From Galerina marginata (lineage: Eukaryota; Basidiomycota; Agaricomycetes; Agaricales; Galerinaceae), in contig JAECYW010000039.1 of assembly GCA_023014335.1 (NCBI GenBank), forward strand, positions 1 to 64,000: DNA of 64,000 nucleotides, in the 5' to 3' direction. A program made the position numbers and the translations under genes. The notes beneath the pieces are model-generated. The model saw only the letters and a list, made by a program, of their open reading frames with translations, was not told the origin of the DNA and ran no database searches. This document shows, one piece after another, positions 34,963 to 46,692 of this stretch. Position 1 is the stretch's first letter; each line of letters begins with the position of its first letter.

Positions 34963-35732
34963 TGCAGAATGCGGCTGGTTCTCGAATTTCCCGAGGAATA
35001 AAGAATTGAGCTCAACTAACCTCTTTTTAAATAATACAGAACCGATGCCAACAGCACATCGATCTAGGCCACCAATGGAGAAAATCCGAAGGCCTTCCGT
35101 TATCTGCAAGGCGATTCACAATTTCCGGCGCATATGTATCGGCAAACATATGGTTTTTTCTTGATGGTACAATAGAAGCACGAGTCGAGAGGATGACTGA
35201 GGCGATGGACAGAACGAGTTGCCTCGAATGGGAGATTGATCAAACGAGAAGAGCTTGCTATCATACTGGATTCACTCATTGATTGACTTGTTTTAGGAAC
35301 TGCGTCAGCGGCGGCCTATCGCTGGTTTGCATAGCAGAATATACTGGGGTTGGACGCTGTAAAAATAGAGTAAAATACGTATGGTGGGATAATGGCCACC
35401 AAACTTCGAAAACCTTGGCATCCTAAAATGAAAATAAATTCGGGCAGGCGACAAGATAGAGAGTGAGCTGGCGCATCACGCGCACGAGGATGTGCTGGTA
35501 GTCCATGCCTCGCTGGCAGAAAAAGTTAAAATGATTTGGGAGGAAAGTTTGATTAGTGTAACCCGTCCGTATGTTGTATACAGCGAACGATAAGGCGGTT
35601 GACAAAGTCACAACGGAATCGCGCAGGTAAACTGACTAGATAGATCAACCAGGATCAACCTGTTGCTCGTACTTATTAATTTATGTATTTACAGAAATGG
35701 TTTGAGGAAGGGCCGTCGTATCTAAGCCTTCC
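34963..35732. other. intergenic, sedolisin promoter side
   Basis: Upstream region of the sedolisin gene and downstream of the DUF4214 gene. No gene or distinctive motif seen. Confidence 0.3.
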
Positions 35733-36317
35733 TCAGGGCCAGTAAATTGGATGCGGTCCAGGGGCTGTCCCCGCTTGCACTTTCTGCCGATATTCATCAC
35801 TACCAATGAAATGCCCCGCCACGTCCCGAAGCGAAATCCCCATTACGAGGTTATCGTAGCAATACAATAGCCCAGCAGGTTCAGCTTGACGGCCTAGAAC
35901 TGCGCGATAGAATTTCTCGGCAGTGACTTCCTTCGGCAATGCTCTCCTCGTATATTCGTCGGACATGAAGAAACCACCGATAGTGTAGGCAAGCCCATGC
36001 CTGTACGTCTGCCCAGTCCAAAGATTGACAACAGTTTGGCTTTCTGGGTCGCGGTCTAGGATGTTTTGATAAAGGGTTCTGATGAAGTCTTCAATCCCGC
36101 CAGACGGAACCCAGACTCCACGAGGCGGAGGCGGAGGTGTAAGGAGAGGGAGAGTGGCGGATGGACCACTATCAGCTTGCGTAGAACCTTCAGAAACTGT
36201 GATGGCCTTATTATACTGATAATAAATACCTGTATGTGCGTTAAATTGCACGCTGACACCGAGGCTTTCGGTGATGTACGATATGCAGCCCCGAAGGGTA
36301 ATGTTGTAGTCGAACAT
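35733..36317 (-). CDS. DUF4214-domain protein, 194 aa as a single exon
   Basis: From about residue 75 onward the protein matches the DUF4214 pattern twice. The first unit is DFIRTLYQNILDRDPESQTV-x-x-W-x-G with GFFMSDEYTRR; the second is KFYRAVLGRQAEPAGLLYC with GHFIGSDEYRQK. DUF4214 units (F-x-x-x-L-Y-x-x-x-L-x-R-x-P and F-x-x-S-x-E-Y) are common in bacterial surface proteins and rare in fungi. A Pro-rich linker (TPPPPPRGVW) precedes the domain. The ATG at 36317 gives MFDYNITLRGCISYI with no signal peptide. An acceptor-like site (TTCTCAG, exon from 36332) keeps the frame open upstream, so a 5' exon may be missing. An optional 54-nt in-frame intron (GTATTT...GCAAG) could remove residues 31-48. 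The role is unknown. Confidence 0.75.
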   Translation of the reverse strand: MFDYNITLRGCISYITESLGVSVQFNAHTGIYYQYNKAITVSEGSTQADSGPSATLPLLTPPPPPRGVWVPSGGIEDFIRTLYQNILDRDPESQTVVNLWTGQTYRHGLAYTIGGFFMSDEYTRRALPKEVTAEKFYRAVLGRQAEPAGLLYCYDNLVMGISLRDVAGHFIGSDEYRQKVQAGTAPGPHPIYWP

Positions 36318-36969
36318 GACGAAGTAACTCGACTGAGAATAATTGATTGTTAAGAAACGTTGAAACAGCGTGTTCGACTTTAGAATCCAGTCCCAGGCTA
36401 GCCGTTAAAGGTTCATGTAGTCATGCCGTAAGGGAGAAGGCAGTGCCAAATAGATTCATGAAGCGATTGTGAATACCTGCGTTTATGAACTGTGTCAGAT
36501 CACTGCGAGATTGCACGCCGATTGCAAGAACGTTCAAACCTGCGAGCCCTGCCGCCGTCGAGCGCGGCCAAGACCAAGACAAGACACTTCATGAGAGTCG
36601 ATGAGACGCCTGAATCGACTATTTTCTCGACTTTGGTTGATCCTAGCAGAGCAACGAGTAAGAGTTCAAAAGATCCGTGGTTTCGAGTCTAGTATAAGCC
36701 TACGGCACATACGAATTTCGCAATTATGATGATGACGTTGACTCTTGAGCTTGATAACGGTTTAAGTTTGGTTCATTCGTCAGAATTAAACAATGATCCA
36801 AATGTCATTTGAGCTACCGGGTTGGCCGGTCTGAAGGACTCCGACTGATATTTGAGAGGTTCCAATGACCATCCCTGCCCAGGCGCTCGTAGATGAACTC
36901 CAGAGTAGATATTTAATGAAAAAAGAATTTGTATTTTCTACGAGCATTTACTGAATCCATAAATTAAAA
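36318..36969. other. intergenic, possible 5' exons of the DUF4214 gene
   Basis: Minus-strand frames at about 36690-36480 are open for about 60 codons and include a hydrophobic MKCLVLVLAALDGG start near 36592. This could be a signal-peptide exon, but it could not be spliced in phase to 36332. Otherwise nothing is recognised. Confidence 0.3.
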
Positions 36970-39900
36970 TCATTCCTGGACACTCCCAAATCCGGTCGAA
37001 CAGTTGGATTTTGCTGCGATGGGGGGTGATCCACTTCGCATGTAACAAATTCTCGCTTTGCGGCATGTGTCGTCGCACTATATTAAGTCTTGTCAGAGTA
37101 AATCTTTCACTCAAAACGCCACCTACCGGTTCTGTGAGCGCAGATTGACGTCCCTGGTTTAAGGTCCAAGTGTCAACAAGGGTGAGGTTGTTCGTAAAAC
37201 CTAAAGTAAGCGTTAGATTGCTAAAATTCCAAACCCACTGTTCAAAATTGCGTACTCTCAGTCACGAAATGCCACCACGTCGCATCTAAGACGTGAGGTG
37301 AGTTCTCAAACTACGCTGCAAGGATAGTTGCTGCTGACTTAATGGAGCAGTTTCTGGCCAATCGAAGCCTCCACCATAGGTTTCGCGAGTACTGTACTCA
37401 AAATGGTACCTGAATGCCGAGTTGTGAAAGGATTATTAAAGGTGGATTTAGCAGACTCACGCAGCGCCAACCTCGGTTTGGTTGTCCAGAGTATTGAAAT
37501 CGCTAACGTTGGCAAACCACGTATACGCTTCCATAATGCTGCGCGTCATGACCCCCAGTTAAAAGGAGTAGGGAAGAGGCGGTTAATACATACTCAAAGG
37601 TATTCGGATCTACTTCGTACATGCTGAAGCCTATAGTTAATTAATCAGTAAAAGTACAAGTCGCTTGCAACGTCCCCGCGAACCAGAGTTCAAGCCCGCC
37701 AGAGGCGTGACAGAGCCACCAACCCAAGTGGTTGTTAGTGCCGTTGTGTTATCAATAACAGTAGCGTTGTCTCTAAATTTAAGCAGATATTAGCCTTCAT
37801 GTGAATTGCTAGGAGGAAAATATACTTACGCATAGTAAATATAACGGACTTCGTCATGGATATGCCCCATAAACACGTTGGCAATTACGTGGGGAGAGAA
37901 GCGGTCGACAATTTGATAAAACAAATTAGGACCGTTAATGAGGACGGCGGTTCCATCCCAGCCTTGAGTGGGTAAAAGATCAGTCCTTCAAAATTTGCTA
38001 ACATTAAGATCGGAGGCAACGAACCGGGAAGAACGTGTCCGATAATCCATACCCTCTGCTTGGCATCCTCGGCGGCCTGTAGCTCATCCGTCAGGAAACG
38101 GAGCATACCACTCACGTCAGGATTAGTAGTCTGGATAATGAGGAATATGTGATGGGCCGTCGACGCCAGATAGGCGGTGAGCACTTACGTTAATGAAGCT
38201 GTAATATTGAATAACGAATTTGAATGAACTCGGGTTACAGCATATCCCGAGACAGCACTCACTTGAACCAGCTTATTGAGAAAGAGATCTGTCAACCGCG
38301 ATTTTACAAATAGAAAGGACATAAAGAACCTACTTATCCTTGTACCAGAAATCGGTGTTCAGACTGTTTGAAGAGTTAAGCAAATATATTTTGAAAGCTT
38401 AAGAAAGTGCCGCACGTAATGATCTTTAATCCGAACGGCGTAATCGTAGAGTAAGCCGAATACCTAGAAAGGAGGTAAGCAAGTGGACTGCTCCAGTGGA
38501 TTATCAATGAGCTTACGTGGCCTTCGAGACCTTGGCAACATCGGCTGAAATCCAGCCTTCAATCTCCCACAAACTATAGGATGAATGAGTAGGGGAAGAA
38601 GATCGGAGCATAACTAGATCGCCTACTCCGCTAAATGTCCATAATTCCACTCAAACTGGTTCGAGAGTGTTTGTGGTTGAATGCTGTGCGGCGCATCGAA
38701 TGCCTGTGGCCATGTGTCATGATTACCCTATTCGTATTTTATTAGAACATCGCAAGAATGCGCAAAGAATACCAGATGAACGCACCATCGCAGCGTATAC
38801 CGGGCCCGCGAGATAAGCCTTGAACAAACTGTAAACTGCACTTTCCACGTATTCCACGTAGGCGCGGGATAGCTGGTTGTCGTTATCATGCGAAGTGAGA
38901 TCACCCGTGAAGATCGTAAAGGCGTTCTTGTTCTCTGAAGAGGCGGTTTTTAAGTACAAGCCACGCGCGAACCATATCGAGAAGTTATGGGCGAGAACTT
39001 ACTGGCTCCCCCATTGTTTGTTCCGCTCGCTGTACCAGTTAAAGGACCGACAGCGTGCATGACCGCGTTCGCCAAGTTCCAGGGAGTGTCGCACTCAAAA
39101 GCGCCGAATCGGGGAGCAGGTAGCAGCAGCTGGCCGGTGGATGAACTAAAATAGTGTATGTTACCTGTTAGGGAGATCTGAAGGAAGGAGAAATTTGCGA
39201 ACCTGACACCAGGCCGACAACATAGAAAATCCGTGCAATTAGCTTCTGTACCGATAGTATATCCTGTGATAAAGACACCCTATTGATACTTTTCATAAAC
39301 ACATCACAGGATAAAACGTACGCGGATCGATGTGGCTTGAAATAACCGAATTTGCACTAAGTGAGCGGCTATTTCCATAACGGTGTTATTTTAGACTTAC
39401 AAGTCACTAAGATGGACAACGCGTAAGTTCGGTTTTCCGCTTGGAGGAGGTGCTACAGCGTTGGGAGGTTTGGGCTTTTTGAACCAGGTTGAGAGGAGAG
39501 CGGTTAGATTGTTTGGAGGAGGCTGAGGGCATGACTTGCGGAGTCCAATGACGTCCCTCGCACAAATCCACTGGGGAGAATATTAACCTCGGAACAGGGG
39601 GATAATGAAGTTGGGTACCAGTCCATCCTGCCCGGTTACATCTGCATTGGCGAGTAACTGGGTCGCGATTTGACCATCAGAATTAGCCATAAATTCCGCC
39701 TCGCAGCTTCCAAATGCTAAGGACGGTAAAATTATGAGCTATATGATAAATCACAGGAAATACAGCATACGCACCGTTAAAATTGACGAAATGACACATC
39801 TCAATCAACAGCTGCGGCACCTCCCACGGAGCTGTTAGCGCAAGGCCCTTGTAAATAACCAAACTCGAAATGCACTGCTGACATGTCGAGGTGAAGGTCT

Positions 39901-40499
39901 TTGCAGTATTGTTGATGATCGCCGTTATATCGTTAAATGCGATCTGGCGCAACCGAATCGAGCCTGGAGTTGAAAGATTGGTTGAAGGGGAGATTACGGT
40001 TGGCGAGTTTATCAATAGCGATGGAGGGAGGACGACAGGATCGATGACATTCTGCGTTGGAATCGTTTTCGGGTTCGTGAGATCGAGCGGGAAGACGGTT
40101 CTCGACTACAAGATAAATGTGTTAGCCAAATATTACTTGATATTCACGAAAAGTACTCACAACTGGATCAGTAACGAAGGGTTGAGGCTCCAAAGAGGTT
40201 TGAGTTGCCTCGAACCCTTTGAAAAACGCATGAAGGAAGTCGGTTGCGAAGAATGGGCCAGCGGTGAAATCGGCTGGGACGCTCAGAGAAGCCGGTGGGG
40301 TGGCAAAAAACGGCGTGGTACTCGTGGAAGTGGAGGTGGTGCGTGTAGACGTGGTGCGTGTAGATGTAGTCCGTGTTGACGAATGCTTGCTCGGTATTGC
40401 TGCAGGTGGTGCCGTTACAGCTGGGTCTGTAGCGGGTTTGGCCTCTGCGAGGAGACACGCCACTGCAATGAAGGTTACAAATGCGCCAACATAAAACAT
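36970..40499 (-). CDS. acid sphingomyelinase-like phosphodiesterase, 23 exons, 761 aa
   Basis: Exons: 40499-40161, 40105-39775, 39716-39619, 39570-39401, 39335-39322, 39263-39203, 39145-39003, 38934-38786, 38727-38627, 38573-38517, 38463-38416, 38363-38334, 38271-38263, 38198-38189, 38130-38025, 37962-37830, 37772-37684, 37630-37594, 37538-37461, 37409-37339, 37285-37256, 37200-37127, 37077-36970. A signal peptide is followed by a Thr/Ser repeat linker and a saposin-B-type domain (about 165-250) with paired Cys. The metallophosphoesterase follows: DFHIDPRY, GDLTSHDND, GNHDTW, IIGHVLPG and GHIHDE, the metal-binding set. The C-terminal Cys-rich region is typical of acid sphingomyelinases (CDDTCRKARICYMR). 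It should be secreted or vacuolar and hydrolyse sphingomyelin-type or other phosphodiesters. Total length and order match the family. Confidence 0.95.
40321..40379. repeat. in-frame tandem repeat in the sphingomyelinase linker
   Basis: About four 15-bp units encode S-T-R-T-T repeats running into S-T-S-T-T. The units differ by few bases (GGTGCGTGTAGAC-like on the plus strand), so copy number may vary between strains. Thr/Ser-rich linkers are usually O-glycosylated. Confidence 0.7.
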
Positions 40500-43011
40500 A
40501 GCTGGGCTGTAATCGAAAACGACGTCTTGAACATATGAACGAGCGAATTTCCTGGTGTTTTATGGATTGGGGTGTGCTAAGTATATCAAGCACGTTCGAC
40601 GCTAGTGTCGACATGCACGACCTCGCGTCGACGCTTCCCTTTGTCTGTGAGAAGAAACGAGAAGATAGGGCGTCGATGTTAGCACCAGCGAGCTAAAATT
40701 ACGCCATGGCCTTGTGGGCTGACAATTACTGCGGGAAACTTTGCCCTGGTCCCATGCGTATAGCACTCTGCAGGTATTTATGTTGAGCCGCCTGTATCCC
40801 GTTTGACTTCAGTGAGATTCAGAAGGGCGAGTGAGTCTATAGTCGAGAGTGAGATGCCGGACAGCGTGCGGAATGGACCATGGAGACAGCCTGCGAAATG
40901 AGGAAAGCCTGAGATCCCGAGGTTCTGCGTAATGCACCGTGAACAACGCGTTGGGGTAGGCCTATTAGTATTAAACGAGAAACTTGGGTCTGGCAAGGCT
41001 CGGACTGAGCGTCGAGCAGGCGTGCGGTCAGGCAATCCAGATGGCAGGGAAAAAGCAACGGGTAGTGATGCCGACGTACAGCGGCACAGCCACTGATGGC
41101 ATCTCGATGATATCTAATCTGCGGCCAGAGTAAAACAACCAATATGGACTACTATAGGGCGGGACCTTAGTAAATACACTACACGGGGTTTATTTGTAGC
41201 TGAATGAGCAGTAAGGTGAAAAAGGGCTGATCGTTCGTACATTAGGTTTATAATACCACTGCTTGGAGTAGATGCCGTGCCGCGTGCACCTTCAAGTTAT
41301 TGAATATATTTTACTTTTTGGCGCTTATTATTTGTACTTGGCGGATCTACTTGACGACCTCATATCCCTCTGAAATGCCAAGTAATTTGGTCAATTCAAT
41401 ATTTTAGTATGGAGTTCAGTAAATCTTGAGTCGAAAGTTGGCCATGTATCTATAATCTAACACTTGAAGGCAAGTAAGTATAGCAGATTGGCAATTTGGA
41501 GAACTGAATCGCGATATGACGACGAGTCGATGGTACGACAACACCGTCTTTTGATCCTGGTTCCTTCCTGTCAGCCTGATCCTGATTCCTGCAGAAGGCG
41601 CTTAAATTTAGCACGCAGTTATTATTAGTCTCTGCTCTCACGTTACGAATTTACGATGGGACTACTGATTTTTCATTTATACGCATTGAATCAATACCCG
41701 CTAACAATAACGATGTTTTTGGATCAAGGATGATTGAAGGCAAATTGAAGGATCGGATTTGGACCCGACACGGGATACGGCCCGTCGCGGACGTTTTTGG
41801 TCCGTGCGAGCCAAGGTCACCAGCTCAATCAGGGTCTGATTCCCTTTCTTCCCTCTCCCTCTCACTTCGTTTCCCTCCATGTGCTGCTTACTTTGCCCAC
41901 CTCCATGCCTTCGCGATTCTATCCTGGCCATCGTTAACCCAAACAATCTATGACTGCGTTCCACAATGGACAGACTCCACTGGCAAGTTTCTGACGACTT
42001 TGGGATTCTCAGAGGTGCAACGTCATTCAAGGCTCTCCATTTTTATCTTTTGTAATGCTTTTTTTATATTCAGGTGTTTTACTTCGAAAGGCCCCGCTTC
42101 TGCTCGCTCCTTGCTCTTTGGCTGCGTGTTTTGATGACACTTGTCCGTTGCTCAACGTAGTGAGCACGTAAGGGGCGTTTCTCGAGACCGGTGCTGTCCG
42201 CGCAACTTCGTTGAAGCACGGACTCTTCTTTATGCAGCTGTTTGTGTGGCGGGGCATGAGTTGACTAGACGTCAAGCTTCAAGTTTGTCTTTCCTTCCGC
42301 TTCATGTATATTCTTGATTATCGCCGTTCCTGGTTTTGTGCCTTCTGCTCTTGGCTGCATTCTCACTAATGTCACTCGACTGCAACACGATGGCCCTTAC
42401 TACATTTGGCGCCGGGTAAAGGGGTACCTAGAACTATTTATTGGTCTAGGCGAATACAATCGGCCGCATTGGCGTATTCTAATGTTTTCTTGTTTTCGTA
42501 ACTAAATTTGTCTGTTCTGTTACTACCTTGGCGTATCTTCAACCGCAGTGTGGATCATAATTATTTCGTGTGCCAAGGAGTCTCTCCATCGTACGACTTG
42601 AACTAGAAAATGGACCTCGATTAGCGGCTCACTACCGATGGTCTCTTCCTAATGCGGCAGTGACGGCCGGTGTCGTGAACTTCGTGTCTATTCAGCTCGA
42701 TATGTCCGCTGGAGGCCCCATTCGGGAAGCTGTCTGTGCCTCCTACCAGCCTGCTGAACTCGTCCTCCGAATGGGTAAGTAGAGGGAGATCGAATTCATT
42801 TCCTCCTTTAATCTCACAAATTCATAGCCGCCCACGTAATTTGCCTAGGGTTATTTTTAAAGCTCCGGGAAATGATCGTCTTAATTTCTGTTTAATTCGC
42901 CATTCGGGTCGCAGTGCATTGTATTCCACCACTCGATATTCTGTCATTATTTCAAGGTAAAGCTTGACTCCTCCCGCTTGGCATCGCGTTGACGAGCAGA
43001 TTACCCTAGAC
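40500..43011. other. gene-poor 2.5 kb
   Basis: No gene recognised. The longest frames (about 110-130 codons near 41700-42130, on both strands) overlap each other and have no family features or good splice partners. Confidence 0.35.
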
Positions 43012-43458
43012 ATGCCCGCAACCCGCTCTCTGAACGTTCTCCTCGGAATGCTGCTTTTCCTCGTACCTCTCGCGTTATCGCAGGGTGTCGTGGGCCCATG
43101 CTACCCGTATCCCGGTGCCGTTGCTCAGGACTGCCTACAATTAATTAGCGAAAATCTCAACAATGACTTACCGCTGGCTTGCAGTGATGGTCGGGCAACA
43201 ATAAAGCTCCGCCAGTGTTCCATTACAACCAAATGTGCGGCGGGAGAGGCGGAGGTTGTGAGGTATGATATCGTTCGACGTACTTTGACGAGCATCGGCG
43301 CGTGTGCGCTGAACGACTTTGGGTCGATCTCGGGTTCTTACACGGCTGAGAATGGAGCGATGACTTGCTACCTGTACCCTGGAAAGTAAGTACTTTATTT
43401 CGATTTGTGGTGCTGCCTTGACCAGTCTGGATTATTCAGTGAAAGCCAGTGCAATTAG
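43012..43458 (+). CDS. small secreted 8-Cys protein, 2 exons, 130 aa
   Basis: Exon 1 is 43012-43385 and exon 2 is 43440-43458. The first 23 or so residues form a clear signal peptide (NVLLGMLLFLVPLALSQG). The mature part has eight cysteines if spliced. If the frame is read straight through it stops at TAA inside a perfect GTAAGT donor, with seven cysteines and no partner for the last. Removing the 54-nt intron adds N-E-S-Q-C-N, giving the eighth Cys; I therefore prefer the spliced form. I do not recognise the fold. Small secreted Cys-rich proteins are frequent in basidiomycetes, some acting as effectors or in wall biology; that role is only inference here. Confidence 0.7.
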
Positions 43459-43607
43459 ACAGCTCATCTCATGGTCATCCCGTATTTTTGCTGCTCCCAA
43501 ACTTTACCTAGCCGTTCCTAATTTCTGATTTCTAGTAAATATTCGCCGCTGCGAAATCTGGGCAACCTGCTTTTGTTGACATTTATATTTCGTAATTTAA
43601 ACTGCGC

Positions 43608-44253
43608 TCATTTTCTGATTTTATGTACGTTCTTGAGATGCGCTCCCAGCGACGATCTTCCTATGGCCTGCCCACATGTTGGGCAACTGGTAATGTCGGC
43701 CCCAAGATGCACACCTCGAATGTGCTGTATCATGCAGCCATTCGTCAGCTCCGAGTTACATCCTGGCCAACAACACCGCAACCGTCGAGGACCGTGAGGA
43801 GTCAGTGATATACGATGGGCTTCCCACATGTGCCCTGAAATCTCGTGCCGCTCAGTTCTTATGATGCTGGAGCACTCGTTCCAACGACATATTCCATGGC
43901 CTTTAGGAACATCGAGTACAGAATCGGCACCGGGACGTGGAGATTGGAAATAAGGGTATTGGTCTAGCAGACCTTGATTCGCGTGATCTTGGTTATGGAT
44001 GTCGCGTTGCGTGGTTGAAGTTAAAGCACGAGGAGGTCCGAGGGCAGAGGACAGCGTGGTCGAGTGACGCGTTTGCGAGAGGCTGATACCATTTTCGGCG
44101 AAGCTACCATAAAAGTGAGTTGGATTGAGCGGCGGTCTGATCGTGAAGAGATCAATGAATATAAAATGTGGCATGAGATGTAACGTACGCAGGGAAGTCG
44201 TAAAACTGAACCGACGTGTGTTGGTCATAGAAATTGTGGGGCGTGTCTGCCAT
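43608..44253 (-). CDS. C2H2-like zinc-finger protein, 197 aa
   Basis: Exons 44253-44189 and 44136-43608, intron 52 nt, closing at TGA. The N-terminal half is low complexity. The C-terminal half has three spaced Cys/His modules: CRWNECSSIIRTERHEISGH (then WEAH), CCWPGCNSELTN with H-x4-H, and CPTCGQAIGRSSLGAHLKNV followed by H. The last is a near-classical C2H2 finger. Such clustered degenerate fingers are frequent in agaricomycete hypothetical proteins. It is probably nuclear and binds nucleic acid, but no target can be inferred. It runs tail-to-tail with the small secreted protein gene. Confidence 0.75.
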
Positions 44254-44598
44254 GATCTTTGCAGATGGGTGCAAGGAGAACACCGGTCAAGGGAACTTAT
44301 ATAGCCAGTGCCACCTACACAAGTCTAGTCCAAACTTCTTGCCATGGCCCTCATTATGCGTATTGAATTAAAGTGGCCATGGGCCAGTTCGATTGCCAAA
44401 AAGAGTGGCTTTCCTAATTTCCCCACATTGTACCAGTGGCGTTTTGACAATGGGTCTCGGCTTGTACGTCTGTGACCACTGACATAAAGACACTAACAAA
44501 TCCTACTTATGCCACTCGAGTGGGTTTCTAGTTACTCTATTCGCTGACCACTTTACAAACGACTTCTAATTATCGACGGTATTCAAGAATATCATCGT
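44254..44598. other. intergenic
   Basis: Short region between the zinc-finger start and the glycosyltransferase stop. Nothing recognised. Confidence 0.3.
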
Positions 44599-46692
44599 CT
44601 AAACATACTTCCCCAAGAACGCCCGCAACTCCTTTCTGCTGATCCCATTGTCCTGCCAAGCTTCGGCGAATTTTGATTGCATATCTTCAGCGTTCTTTCG
44701 CAGTTCTTTACCTTTCGCACCGCGACAAGAGTCGATGACTTCTCTTATTTCTAATCCCACGGCCTCACGAGTACCCTTGGCGGCGCGTCCATTTCTGAGT
44801 AATGGTTTCAAGCCGTGTTCGCCAGTCCTGACTTCGATCAGCTCAATAGCAACATTCAAATTCTCCGTGAGGTGTGCCGCTGCGGCTGGCTGGTCAGCCT
44901 CAAACGGCCAAGCGATCCTAAAAATGGAAGGTAAGAAAGTACGATCTCCTCCGAGGATGAAAACTTACAGTGGAACTCCAGCCGCAAGAGATTCCATGAT
45001 ACCGTTGTGACCACAATGAGTCAGGAACCAGCCTGTTGCCTAAGACGACCGTTCTTGAAATTGATTGAAATAGAACAGAGAACAGAAAGGAGCGTACCCG
45101 ATGATTGAGAATAAATTGTTGTGGCGCCCATTGCGTCATCATCCCCAGCCCAGAAGCTTTTACTCTTTCGACCAAGTCATCGGGCACTTTGGCGTATGGC
45201 GAGGCAACGCAGAAGATCTGTCGAAAAACGATTCTTCTCAAATCTTGAAGCTCGAGAGAACTGATCATAACATACGAATGGAAACTTTTTCTCAATTAAA
45301 GCCTCTATAACTTCCTCAACGTAATCTGGAGCAGCGGGCCAGAATACAGTTCCGAATGAAATCTAAGAAGAAAAAACATATTTCTGTAAGCTTAACGTCA
45401 ATACTATATCAACGAAGTAGCGACTTACAAATATGACGGAATTTTCACCGTGTTGAACATGCATTTTATCGAGGAATGCCTCAATATCGACGGCACCGCG
45501 GGAGCCCTGGGTAAGAGTTCCATAGCTGAGGGGCAGAAGAGGTCCAATAACGTAGGTTTCTTTCTTTTCCTCGGTAAACCAACTCCTAGTAGCGGCCAAT
45601 GACTCGTTTTCGAATGCGTAAGCAGATGATACGAAGACGGCGTCGCAATCCTGGAGAACACTATCCAAAGGCTTGAGATACTTATATAAATAACTTGAGT
45701 AGAAATCGAAACTTACGCCTGAGCCCCACTGACAATTACCGAAAACGGTACTTCGAAAGGGAGCTACGAATTTCGTATGAGTTTTTGTTCTCAGCTCACT
45801 TAATAAAGGCGTACCTTTTGAGGATAATATTCGTAATCATACATGGCGGGGAGACCAGCGATTTTGATGACCTTCCCTTCCGTATGATTGTATACCTTCA
45901 GTGATGAAATTAGCTTGAATAGCAGCAGTGATTAAGGAGGCGAAGCGTACCTTTTCACCAAGCGCTTCTGGAGAAACTCCAGTACGGGCGGCCTCTGCCT
46001 TAATCAATGCCCCAAGATCACCTCTACCGCCATGGGATTCAGGACCGAAAATTTTGATAACCGAAGAAGCGTGGCCGGTTATCCAGGCCGTAATTGGGAC
46101 GGATCGTCCGGTAATCGCACGAGTGACTTGCAACTGAGGCAGGGCAAAGAACTAAGAAGAGCAGTGAGGACATGTACTTCAAATAGAAGAATTTACGGAC
46201 ATCGAGAATTACGGCAGTTGGTGCGGGGACTGCATCGAAAGTTGTACCCTTTACTGCGCAAGTGACTGAACTCCCTTGTGATAGCGCTTGGTAGGCACTT
46301 GCATACGTTTCTGCCAGCGGTTTCATGAGCTCGCTGATCTCCTGGGACGTCAAGTTAAAGGTGGAGAGAACCCTGCCTTGCACAGTAAGTAGAACATCGA
46401 CAGCTTGAGTGTATAAAAGCTCGCCTTATGCGTTTCCTTGCATTCTCAGAAGTTCCGTCACGGAATTCAGAAGCAATTTCAGCATGGGCTTTGTCAAGGA
46501 ACATTGAAGCGATTATCATCGTCACGACAATGTTCTCGTTTTCGTTTACGAGCCGAGCAGCGAGGATGCAAAAAGGCCGAACATGTCCTAATGGACGAAA
46601 ACCTTCAGTATATTGATTATTTTACAATGGAAGTACTCACCCCAAGCTGGAAAAGCCGAGAAAAGGATATGGGTTGGGGAGACTTGCGACAT
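44599..46692 (-). CDS. UDP-glycosyltransferase (GT1), 11 exons, 514 aa
   Basis: Exons: 46692-46641, 46587-46425, 46372-46201, 46151-45951, 45895-45815, 45763-45717, 45660-45429, 45362-45276, 45217-45098, 45039-44969, 44917-44599; introns 49-66 nt and all phases close. The N-terminal Rossmann domain begins HILFSAFPAWGHVRPFCILA, with the catalytic-base His of the WGH motif. The middle has FGPESHGGRGDLG and CDAVFVSSAYAFENES. The C-terminal nucleotide-sugar site is WAPQQFILNHRATGWFLTHC followed by GHNGIMESLAAGVPLIAWPF and EADQ, the PSPG-like signature. It transfers a sugar from a UDP-sugar to a small lipophilic acceptor such as a sterol, phenolic or xenobiotic. Intron 2 appears to be GC-AG. The intron between exons 6 and 7 was set by family alignment, because an earlier acceptor would leave only 23 nt. 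Confidence 0.95.

Noticed and set aside
39891..40379. 162-codon plus-strand frame over the sphingomyelinase 5' exons
   Set aside because: Antisense to signal peptide, Thr/Ser repeat and saposin-domain exons that are well supported.
45661..45716. A 23-nt intron in the glycosyltransferase using the first CAAG acceptor
   Set aside because: Too short for a fungal intron; the later TAG acceptor gives 56 nt and restores the conserved CDAVFV context.
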